A stretch of 64,000 nucleotides of DNA, from positions 18,107,314 to 18,171,313 of the forward strand of contig JBANSL010000003.1 in the NCBI GenBank assembly GCA_037127255.1, written 5' to 3'. The DNA comes from Persicaria tinctoria (Eukaryota > Streptophyta > Magnoliopsida > Caryophyllales > Polygonaceae). The number at the start of each line of letters is the position of its first letter. The first letter of the stretch is position 1. Below, one piece after another: positions 12,340 through 21,416 of this stretch. The position numbers and the translations under genes are program-made. Under the pieces are notes generated by a model that saw nothing but the letters and a program-made list of their open reading frames with translations, did not search any database and was not told the origin of the DNA.

Positions 12340-13333
12340 GCCGCTGATTTACCGAATGATCCGCTTCAAGGCTTGAAAGTGGGGTTCCCTGGGTGCATGC
12401 ATGAATAAGCAGACCTGCTGAACGGTGTAACTGATATCAGGCCTGGTGAAAGTGAGATACTGAATAGCACCAGCGAGGCTCCTGTACAATGTCGGATCAT
12501 CAACCAAAGGGCCAGAATAAGCAATGAGCTTGTTGGATGTATCGACAGGGTTGGCGACTGGATTACAGTTGACCATCTTAGCCCGAGCAACAATCTCAGC
12601 AGCATACTTACTATGTGAGAGAAACAGACCAGACGCATGACGCTGAACAACAACTCTCAAGAAGTAGGACAACGGACCCAGATCAGGCATGGCGAACTCC
12701 GCACTCAACTGTGAAATAATAGACATCCGAAGAGCATCAGAAGAGGCGGTGAGAATGATGTCGTCGACATATAGTAACAGGAAGGCCAAGTCTGAGCCTC
12801 TGTGATAGATAAACAGAGATGTATCCGAACGACTGCCAATGAAACCCAATCGTAGAAGATGAGAAGCAAAGCGCTGGAACCAAGCCCGCGGAGCCTGTTT
12901 CAGACCATACAGAGAGCGCTTGAGGAGACAAATGTGCTTTGGACGATCAGCATCAGCAAACCCCGGCAGCTGAAACATGTAGACTGTCTCATTCAGATGA
13001 CCGTGCAAAAAGGCGTTCTTGACATCTAACTGATGGATGGCCCAGTTGCGCGACAAAGCTAGACTCAATACCACTCGGATAGTGGCAGGCTTGACCACAT
13101 GGCTAAATGTCTCATCACAATCAATACATGCCTGCTGGGATCGACCGTTGACCACAAGACGGGCTTTGTAGCGCTCCAACGTCCCATCAGAGCGGAACTT
13201 GTGACGGAAGAGCCACATACATCGAATGACGTTCGCCTCAGGAGGGCGAGGGACAAGAACCCAAGTACCATTCTTTGTAAGGGCCATGTATTCGTCGAGC
13301 ATAACCGCTTGCCAATTCGGGTCGAGGGGGGGG
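12340..13333 (-). pseudogene. Copia reverse transcriptase domain
   Basis: The frame is open from about 13333 (DPNWQAV, then MLDEYMALTKNGTWVLVP from 13302) down to a stop near 12350. It covers the RVT_2 domain: RYKARLV, QLDVKNAFLHG, LYGLKQAPRAWFQRF, and the catalytic YVDD motif intact in LLYVDDIILT. The frame stops just past ALKRIIR, where copia proteins normally continue with a Tyr-containing segment, so the stop looks like a point mutation. A few codons later the SINE-like insertion interrupts the gene. Upstream domains are gone. Confidence 0.85.
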
Positions 13334-14071
13334 CTGGTTTGTGGAAGGTGGGTATGGGGGATAGGGAGGTTGGGGAGGAGGCAGGGAGGTTGGGGAGGAG
13401 GCAGGGGGATGGGGAGTCAGAAGGGACGGACGCAGGGGGGTTGTGAGGCGGCGAGGAAGGCTGCGGGCGCTGCAAACCCGCAGCTGTTTGATTGGCCGCG
13501 GCCGCGGCAAGATGCTGCGGCCGCCGCTAGTAGCTTTGGCGAGGGGTGGGTGCTGGGACTTTGGTTTGCTGCGGCCGCGGCATCAGCTCTTCGGCAGACG
13601 ACGACAGGTAGTATGTAGGGAGATAGGAGGGGGGGGGTGATGTGCGGTGTTCATGGAGTCGATCCGTCGGGGTCGGAAGACACTAGAGACGCTGCGGGTG
13701 TGTGGTCTGGTGGTAGGGGGTGGTGGGGGGGGGGGGGAGGGGGAGAGACAGGAGCATGTAAGATCACGAGATTGATTGTAATGTTCTCCTTGAGGGTTTC
13801 CATTCATTGATAAACATATATATATGTTACAAAGGTATTGGGCCTTATTGGGCCTTTGGTCCCACTATACATGAGGAGACCTATGTAATCTATCACAAAC
13901 CACCCACCATTTTCATCTGCGGGAAGGAGGGTTCTTGCATGGAGAGGTGACGAGGAAGGCAGTGACGGGCAAGGCGACGACGAGCAAGGAGTAGAAAGAG
14001 GAGGATTTGACTGGGATGACAGCTGCAACCTTGGAGAGTCGCGAACCCGGAAGCTCTGAAGTTGTCAGGTC

Positions 14072-15686
14072 TAGGGGTGATATACGAGCCGAGCTTGGCA
14101 TGTTCAAACTTGGCTCAAACGGTAAATGAGCCGAGCCGAGCTCGAGCCCAAAAATTATTTGAGCTTTTGTTGGCGCTCAAGCTCGGCTCGCGAGCCCAGG
14201 GTAAAACTCGAGCTCAGCTTGTTAAGGCTCGAACAAGCCGAACGAGCTTAGGCTCGTTCGAGCTCGTCATCTAGGCTCGTTCGGTTCGTCCGAGCTCGGT
14301 TCCTAGATGAATCATCCAACAACAACAAGGGAAAGGGGAATAAGTACATACATAATTACAAATTGACTAAAATCAAACAAATACAAATCAATTGCTTATT
14401 TAAAATTACATATAGAATTACAAATTGACTAAATAATTAATCAATTGAATAATATGCTCCCTCTTTTCTTTTCTTTTCTTTTTTGAGACAAAAACATAAC
14501 AGATCGGGAGTAAGAGGAACATGAAGATGAAGTAGAAGACAACAATATATGGAAGAAATCAATGTGTTCTACAAACGAATCCGAACAAGAAGATGCAGAT
14601 GTAACAAGAAGGAAGAACGGACAGTGAATCAGGAGATGAACAAGAAGGAAGGATGAATGTAGGAATGTGGTTGTCCCACATCGGTAACATAGAGAATGCT
14701 TGAACAACATATAAGGTTGAAGGGTTACTCGTCTCATACGGGAGGTCGTGTGTGTGGGTCGGCTGGGCCCGGTGGGGCTAAAAGACAAGCTAGAGGGAGG
14801 TCGTGTGTGCGGGCCCACATAAGGGAGACTCGAACAACACATAAACCCAATGGGGTTCCATCTCAAAATCATTTGGCAATGAGAGGAGTAACTCTTCAAC
14901 CTTATATGTTGTTTAAGCATTCTCTATATTACCGAAGTGGGACAACCACATTCCAACACGCCCCCTCAAGTGCAACGATATTTATAGCCAACAAGTTGCA
15001 CTTGCCACATGCGCTTAAATGGGAACCAAGGTGTTCCATCTCAAAACCAACTAGCAATAAGAGGAGAACCCTTCAACCTTATATGTTGTTCACGCATTCT
15101 CTATAGTACCGATGTGGGACAACCACATTCCAACAACGAACAACGACGAGTTCGAGTTGAGGAAGGAGGAAGCTTACTTGTGGTGCTGCTTCTGCTGTTC
15201 ACCGACATCGATTAAGGCCGGAGGGAAGGAAGGACGAGCCTTGTTGCGCGCGTGGTGCTGAGGAGTCCGAATACGAGTCGAGGAACGGCCGAGGAAGAAA
15301 ATCAAGCAGCAAATATCGCCGGCGTCGCTTGAGTCGTGTGGGGCTGCTGTTGTTCACCAATCACCGACGCCGCTTGAGCCCTGAGGGAAGGAAGGACGAG
15401 CCGTGAGAGAGATTGAGTCCTGGGAAGCACAAGAAAGAAGAAAGAGGAGAAGCGGTCGCCAGATAGAACATCGAAGCCCTTTTGCATGCCTAAACCACTA
15501 CCACATAACCCTAGGGCTATTATCGTAATTTTATATATCGAGCTCTTAAGCTCGACTCGAGCTTGGTTCGAGCCCAGAACATTGTTCAAGCTAGACTTGT
15601 TTTACCTCTATGAACGAGCCAAGTTCGAGCTTTTCCGAGTCGAGCCTGAGCTGAGCTCGAGCTGTTGGGCTCAGATAACAGCCCTA
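14072..15686. mobile_element. Non-autonomous hAT element
   Basis: The ends read TAGGGGTGATATACGAGCC and, inverted, TAGGGCTGTTATCTGAGCC. They are flanked by 8-bp near-identical duplications GTCAGGTC (14064-14071) and GACAGGTC (15687-15694), one mismatch. An 8-bp TSD and TAGGG-type ends fit hAT. Subterminal regions (14090-14300 and 15530-15680) are crowded with GAGCTCGAGC-like repeats, as transposase-binding regions of this superfamily are. No transposase is encoded in the 1.6 kb. A TRIM-related segment sits inside. Confidence 0.8.
14658..15135 (-). mobile_element. Rearranged TRIM inside the hAT element
   Basis: On the minus strand two direct copies of an LTR-like segment begin TGTTGGAATGTGGTTGTC, one at 15135 and one near 14957. 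Between them is the tract TTGCACTTGAGGGGGCG just before the second copy, the same polypurine signature as the TRIM at 10055. The left border (14658 onward, plus strand) carries another copy of the LTR start in inverted orientation, which an intact TRIM would not have. Flanks ATGAA and ACGAA differ by one base and may be a decayed TSD. Confidence 0.6.
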
Positions 15687-15694
15687 GACAGGTC

Positions 15695-16842
15695 CTCTGA
15701 TGAGCTTAAGGTAGCATTGAAACTCCACTTCGCCCCTCTTGGTTTTTCGGTGCATAGGGCTGCTGGTTTGTGGGGGTGAAGATGCTCATGAAATTATATA
15801 AAACTAAGGGGTAATTCGATCATTTTAATTTAAAACACAAAAAAATAATCTCAACCTCAATTAACCCTTAAAAAATAATCTCCATCCTTTAAAAAATACT
15901 CTCTTCGTTAATTTATACTTGATGTTTTACTATTCATTTACGTTTTTTTAAATATTAAAAACTAAATAAAATATTAACTTTTTACATAATTTCATACTTA
16001 TTACTATTAATTATGAATTTATAAAATCAATATAATTTTTTAATATTTTATATAATTTTTATCATTCTAACAAAAACAAGTATAAACATGCATGAATAAT
16101 AAGCAAAATTTTACCGGAGGACAGGCCCAGTTTCACACAAGGGGGGAAGCGCGTGGGATTGGTTTGGTAGCAGTACTGTAATCCGTATAAAAAAGGATAA
16201 AATGATGCATCTCCGAGTCGACCGTACCAGACCCCACCTTCCTCGCATAACGCCTTTGCGGCACGCCGGCACCAGTTGCCTCCACATGTTAGCTCTTTTC
16301 TTTTCTTTATTTTTTCCTAAAAAAAACTCTCTCCCAAAATATAAATTAATTTAATTTTTGGCATGATTTTTAATATGTTAAAAACTCAACTCCACAAATT
16401 ATATACGTTTTATTAAGACGGTAAACGCTATATAAAATATTAATTTTTTAAATAATATCATACTTATCACTTATTAATGGTAATAAGTATGTTATTATTT
16501 TAAAAAATATTAAAAAGATAATATTTGATATAACTTTTATTGTCTTTAAAAAACATGAACGCCTTTAAAAGTCACTTGTTTACAAACGGATGAAATATAA
16601 AATAGCAATTTAAAAAAAAAATTAAAATAATTTCAAACATATTAATAAATTCAAAATTATTTTTAAATGTTTGATAAAAGGTTGATATTTTATAAAATTT
16701 TATCACATTAAAAAGCATGTCCAAAGGTAAAATAATTTATATTTTGAGATAGAGGGGTATTATTTTTTCTAAAATAACTAAAATATTCTTTAATACTTTG
16801 GTTAATTTAATTTATACTCCATATAGAATAGCTTATGAATTA
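15695..16842. other. AT-rich intergenic with MITE-like pieces
   Basis: No coding sequence recognised. Inverted CTCTCCCAAAATATAAATTA (from 16329) and TAAAATAATTTATATTTTG (ending near 16745) suggest a decayed Stowaway-like MITE of about 430 bp. A short GC-richer island at 16110-16280 has no recognised content. Confidence 0.4.
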
Positions 16843-17195
16843 CTCCCTCCAATTAAGAATATAAAATATTAGATTTTCTCCACGTATTTTAAAGAGCTAA
16901 AAATTAAAAATAACAAAAAGCTAAAAATCATATAAAATTTTAATATTTAAAAAATAATAATTATTAGCAATAAATATTAAACTTTTTTTTAAAAATAAAA
17001 AAATATTTTATGGAGTATAATTTTTTACCTCCTCATATTACACTTTGGATAGTAAAAATTACAACTTTTGATCTAAAATATTTGCTTTTTAATATTACTC
17101 ATGATTTTTGATAAATTTTGAAACTCTGTAAAATGTTAAATTTTTAAATAACTTTTTCAAATTATTTCATACCGATTAGTAACGAGTATAAATTA

Positions 17196-17881
17196 AAATG
17201 GGAACCCAGGCACGCTCAAAGAACGCGCCCCACGCGCCCAAAAAAACTCTTTCCTCTGCCCAAATCTGTCTCCAAAAAGAAAGCACACGAAGAAACCCTA
17301 GATCTGAAATCTTCATCCAAATTGTTCATTGTTTGTGTCGAATCATCTCTGATCATGTCGCCCTGGGGATTTCGAGACTCAATCGAAAAGTTTCTGGTAC
17401 TTTTGCCTTTGAAATCCCCTTTCCCTCTGTCGATTATGCTTTCTGGGACACATTCCTTTCGATTGCAAGTAACTGTTTGCCGGATCTGGGTTTCCATCCT
17501 CCTCCCCTTGGTGGCCGCTGTCAAATCTGGTCCTCTAAAGGAGTTTCGTCTCACTGGGGTCAACGCTTAGAGTGGTGCGCCCGACCCCCGCCGTGGCCTC
17601 TCTTAGTCTGTTTGGTGTGGAACTTTTTCGGTTCCCTCTGCAGATCCTCCTTTGGGTCTCATCAAGTCTGGTCGGCCCTGCCTCTCCGCCGATTGCTTTT
17701 CTCGGCCGGTCGGTCTGCCAGGGGTAAGCATCCTCCTCTCTCTCAAACCTTAGCTTCCTCAAACCTCTATAAGAACAACTGGTTGAGCCTTTGTTCAACC
17801 CACATCCTTTTCTCTTCTCACTCTATTTTCTACAGCTTTTCTCATCTGCTAATCTTCAATTTTTTTGCTTGTGTTACAACC
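17196..17881 (+). promoter_or_regulatory. LINE 5' leader
   Basis: The 686 bp before the ORF1 ATG. The ORF1 frame happens to stay open back to an ATG at 17198, but the translated leader is Ser/Pro/Leu/Trp-rich and unlike any domain, whereas from 17882 the protein looks like plant LINE ORF1. L1-type elements carry an internal promoter in the 5' leader; a CTCTATAAGA run lies at about 17766. The promoter function is inferred from the family. Confidence 0.45.
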
Positions 17882-19456
17882 ATGGCCTCATCCTCAAAGG
17901 ATAAAGGAAAAAAACCAATGGGGAACGATTCCTTCGTTCCCCACCCAAACACATCCCGAAAGGGCATAAATCAGGTTCAGGAGGATACTCCCATTCCATC
18001 GATGGAGAAAACAAAGGAGAAGCCGAAAAAGGAGAAAAAAGCCAAGATGCCAAAGGTGGATATGGAGAAACTGAAGGTGATTCAGCACAACATCCAGGAG
18101 AACATATCTGCTCTCGCCTCCTCCTCTCTCTTCGCTACTATCATTGGCGAGTCTGTGGAGGCTAAGGAGGTCCGAAAGAGAATCAGGCTCGAGTGGAAGT
18201 TCCTGACTGGTGGATTTCAGCTTGTCCCGGTGGCCAACAAGTGGTTTGAGCTCAAGTTTGATCTCCCTGTGGATCGAGATGCGGTGTGGGAAAAACGCCC
18301 CTTCCATGTAGCTAGCCAGCTCCTCCTTGTCCGCCCCTGGAGTATCTCCTTTGACCCTTGGACTGAGTCTGTCACTAGACTCGATCTTTGGGTCAGGATC
18401 CCGGGATTACCTATCAAATATATCAGTGACTCTGTTCTCACTTCTCTCATTGAGGAAAACCATATTGGCAAGGTGCTGCGAGTGGCTGCATTCAGCTCCA
18501 AAGGGGCCAGGCTCCGATACCCGCGAGTCTGCATCTCGACTGACCTCGCTCTGATCAAGGCGAGGAAGATCTCACTGCTCAATGAAAATGGAGTCCTCGA
18601 ATGCTATCCAGTGTGGTTCGAGGACTTCCCCGAAGGTTGTGGTAGTTGTGGCCTGCTAGACCACCTCTTTGAGGACTGCCCCGTCCGGAAACTGTGTAAT
18701 GCTTTTGCTGATGGCTTGCTGGGCAAGGGGCCGGCTGTAGAGAGTACCCAGGCGGATGGACCTCTCCCCACGGATGGTGGGGAGTGGGTTCAAGTGGCCT
18801 CCCGGAAGCCTACTGTCAATGTTCCTCCCTCCTTTGGTCACTCTAAAGGCGAAATCTGGAAATGCTTTGGAAAGAATGTTGTAACCTCTTCTGATTCCTC
18901 TTCCTCCGACTCTTCTTCCATGTTTGCTGATATTTCATCTACCCAACCTGTCATTCCTGATGTGGAAAAAGAGGTGGAGTCCATCCCCACCGTACCTGAG
19001 GCTGTGCCGGCCCCCGTCTCTGCTGCTATTACAACACACCCAAATGATGTTATGCCCCTTCCTGAGGAGACTGCCTTCTTCGACCCCGAGCCTTACCAAA
19101 CTGATGATGATGCAATGATGGATTTCGAGGTGGACTCCGAGCTTGAGGATGGCTTTGGTGGGATCCCCGCAGACATGACCCAAGCCGACTTTGATACTAT
19201 GCTTGCAAACATCCCCGCCTCGGAAGAATATGATCTCCCACCACTCAGCAACCCAACTCGAAAGGCCGATACCTCTGCTCTCGTCCCAGCTGCTCCTTCT
19301 GCGTCCCCTAGGGTGATCCGGAGGTCTGAGCTCATGTTGGGGGAGGGATCATCTAAGACTGAATCGGGAAAGCGTAAGATTGGGGAAGAAGATGGCGAGT
19401 CTGCCTGCTCCGAACTGATGGGTGGAGGCGGCAAGCGAGGTAAGAATGATAAGTGA
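17882..19456 (+). CDS. LINE ORF1 protein (DUF4283, zinc knuckle)
   Basis: A 524-aa nucleic-acid-binding protein expected to coat LINE RNA. It starts MASSSKDKGKKPMG and has a Lys-rich N-terminus (residues about 40-60). A DUF4283-type domain follows at roughly 75-215 (EWKFLTGGFQLVPVANKWFE through the LDLWVRIPGLP segment). Next is a single zinc knuckle CGSCGLLDHLFEDC (C-x2-C-x4-H-x4-C) at about 252-265, then a long acidic Ser/Pro-rich tail ending in a basic KRGKNDK. The ATG at 17882 is preferred to the in-frame one at 17198. The last codons contain a perfect splice-donor match, AG|GTAAGA, at about 19438-19445; see the spacer ORFs. Confidence 0.85.
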   Translation: MASSSKDKGKKPMGNDSFVPHPNTSRKGINQVQEDTPIPSMEKTKEKPKKEKKAKMPKVDMEKLKVIQHNIQENISALASSSLFATIIGESVEAKEVRKRIRLEWKFLTGGFQLVPVANKWFELKFDLPVDRDAVWEKRPFHVASQLLLVRPWSISFDPWTESVTRLDLWVRIPGLPIKYISDSVLTSLIEENHIGKVLRVAAFSSKGARLRYPRVCISTDLALIKARKISLLNENGVLECYPVWFEDFPEGCGSCGLLDHLFEDCPVRKLCNAFADGLLGKGPAVESTQADGPLPTDGGEWVQVASRKPTVNVPPSFGHSKGEIWKCFGKNVVTSSDSSSSDSSSMFADISSTQPVIPDVEKEVESIPTVPEAVPAPVSAAITTHPNDVMPLPEETAFFDPEPYQTDDDAMMDFEVDSELEDGFGGIPADMTQADFDTMLANIPASEEYDLPPLSNPTRKADTSALVPAAPSASPRVIRRSELMLGEGSSKTESGKRKIGEEDGESACSELMGGGGKRGKNDK

Positions 19457-19750
19457 TCCTTTCTGTTGTACTGCTACTTGCTCCTTAGGTAGTTGGGGGT
19501 CAAGTCCTGAGCAGTTGATGATAAAACTACCTGTGTTGAATTGTCATGGGCAGTGTACTCCTTTTTGGACTGCCCCTTTTGATCATTACCTCCTTCGAGG
19601 TAGTTCTATCATGAACTCGTTTAGTAAGTGTCTGTGTTTATCTTCTTCTGTTTATCTAGTTGCTGATCTACTGTAGTGTTGTTTGAGGATTAGTAGTGAA
19701 CTTTTCTTAGCCTCTAGCTGGCTGGGTTATCCTAAGTATCTAGATTGGAT

Positions 19751-20309
19751 CATGTATGATGTACCTTTCTGCTCGAAAATTTTAGTAATGAATTATGGGG
19801 ATAGCTGCTTTTGTGATTACATCTCTTGTCTAAGGAAAAATTGGGAGTGGAACAACTGCTTTAATTTTCATACTATATTTTCAAGTAAATGTGGGGTGGA
19901 AGGGCTACCATCCCCGGTTCCCTTTGTGATAATTGGGTATCTGTTGCATAGGATGGTGAATTTCTCGGCCATCTCACAACCTAACTTATTAAACTACAAG
20001 CAAGCAGAACCTCTCCTTGCCCCAAATCTTAGTATGAATGAATCACCATGGCTAAATATATCTTACAATCTAACTGGTCAAATGAATGTTAATTACCAAG
20101 CCCCTAAGGCACTAACCACCTACCAGCTTTACTGGGCTCGGCTTTCCCACTCAGATGTAATTATTCATTTTGGGTGGTGGGATCCTCGTATTTTTATGGA
20201 TCCATCTCTTTGTCCTAGCCTTGCAAATAACACAAAATATCCCATTTTAATGGAATTCCTTACGAAGCTAGATAGAAAATTCCAAGAGAAGAAACATTTT
20301 GGGTATTAA
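19751..20309 (+). other. Spacer ORF of the LINE, no recognised domain
   Basis: An open frame runs 19683-20309; its first ATG is at about 19751. The product is rich in Phe, Tyr, Trp, Asn and Cys and matches nothing I recognise. The region is T-rich and lies wholly between a strong donor-like site (about 19440) and a strong acceptor-like site (about 20700), so it may be intronic or simply open by chance. Confidence 0.2.
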
Positions 20310-20756
20310 AGAGTTGCTTCCTTCTTTCTGATATCAGGTAAAGCCTCTTGCTCTTGGTTTGGGTCTAAATACCAATGTCTACAATTTACTAGTGCATGTA
20401 AAAATAAAAGAAGGTATGCCTTCATCTGCACTATAAAAAACGCCTTAGACTTATTACACTGCTCTTCCATTTACTCTTGGAAAATCGGAAACTGTCTCAA
20501 CATTATAAGTAAATCGGCTCTCTCTTATATTACTTGGGAGAAGAACGACTATCTTCCTATTGGTAGCTCGGTAGACTGGGCATCTCCGGTAACGACTCCC
20601 GGTTGCAGCCTAGTTGTTAGATCTCGCATCAATGGGCTTAGTTTGGTTTATAGATGTTCTGTACAATGCATCCATCTTAATATAACTCTTTCTTATTGCA
20701 GTCAACTAACTCACAAAAGCAAAAACTTCAACAAAATCAACGGCAAAAGTCCTAGG

Positions 20757-21416
20757 ATGAACCCATTCCTTCAAAAGAAAATGAAAATAAATATAAAAGT
20801 AATAAAATTCATTTACCTTGACAGTAATAAAATTCTCCTCCATTTTATGAAGGACAAAAATCATATTCACACTGAACAAATTCCTGCGATGAAAGAATGC
20901 ACCAAGGTGAACGTGAGCTGCTCCTCCAAAACCCAACTCCCCTTCCAAATCATCTCCGGTCGGAAACGTGAGCTACTCAACCAAAATCCATACATAACCT
21001 TCCTAAAAAACAAATTTAATAGAAATCTCATCACAAGCTATCAACCCATTTCCGTTAGGAAAACCCACACGATTGCTGAATTTTTGAATCCAAGCTTGAC
21101 AACTAATAAAAAGACAATGCGAAAAAGGATTGTCCATAATAAAACAAACTCAATCAATAATAAGGGACTAAATATAATTGATTACATATGGGGGAGACCA
21201 TGGAAGAAAAATCATAATAGGAATAATCAAAGGTTTCTTAGTAAAATAGATGTCCCAAATAAAACAATTATGGAAATACTCATAAACACAAAATTCTTTA
21301 AGGAAACCCCCCAAAAAAGAAATCCCCATTTGATAGGAGAAATCACAACCAGGGCAATATATGCGTATGAGAGGGATCACCTTTTGCCCTTCTATGCAAA
21401 AACAAAGTGGTCATGA
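20757..21416 (+). CDS. Third LINE ORF, stop overlaps the ORF2 start (ATGA)
   Basis: The frame is open from 20643 with a first ATG at 20757, giving 219 aa. It is basic and Asn/Lys-rich (KKMKINIKV near the N-terminus, KRNPHLIGEITTR near the C-terminus), with no domain I recognise. Its TGA (21414-21416) overlaps the ATG of ORF2 (21413-21415) as ATGA. Such overlaps allow termination-reinitiation, and a stop-start overlap of this kind is known to couple the ORFs of the silkworm LINE SART1. From about 20700 the sequence is A-rich like ORF2 and unlike the T-rich spacer before it. It could be an extra LINE protein or a chance frame. Confidence 0.45.
   Translation: MNPFLQKKMKINIKVIKFIYLDSNKILLHFMKDKNHIHTEQIPAMKECTKVNVSCSSKTQLPFQIISGRKRELLNQNPYITFLKNKFNRNLITSYQPISVRKTHTIAEFLNPSLTTNKKTMRKRIVHNKTNSINNKGLNIIDYIWGRPWKKNHNRNNQRFLSKIDVPNKTIMEILINTKFFKETPQKRNPHLIGEITTRAIYAYERDHLLPFYAKTKWS

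Larger units (their letters stand above)
11385..13895 (-). mobile_element. Internally deleted Ty1/copia element with short LTRs, TSD CAAAC
   Basis: LTRs at 11385-11513 (129 bp, 3' LTR) and 13757-13895 (139 bp, 5' LTR) are near-identical apart from a 10-bp duplication (ATTGGGCCTT) in the latter. CAAAC flanks both ends (11380-11384 and 13896-13900). A purine tract (GCGGGGGTTT on the minus strand) precedes the 3' LTR. The interior keeps only reverse transcriptase and RNase H; gag, protease, integrase and a recognisable primer site are missing, replaced by a C/G-homopolymer-rich segment at 13340-13756. A SINE-like insertion splits the coding region at 12078-12330. The element can no longer move by itself. 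Confidence 0.9.

Noticed and set aside
13099..13618. Plus-strand Gly/Arg-rich frames
   Set aside because: They are antisense to copia coding and the C/G-rich deletion scar.
17198..17881. N-terminal extension of LINE ORF1
   Set aside because: It is open by chance or short age; translation is leader-like and the family proteins start near the 17882 ATG.
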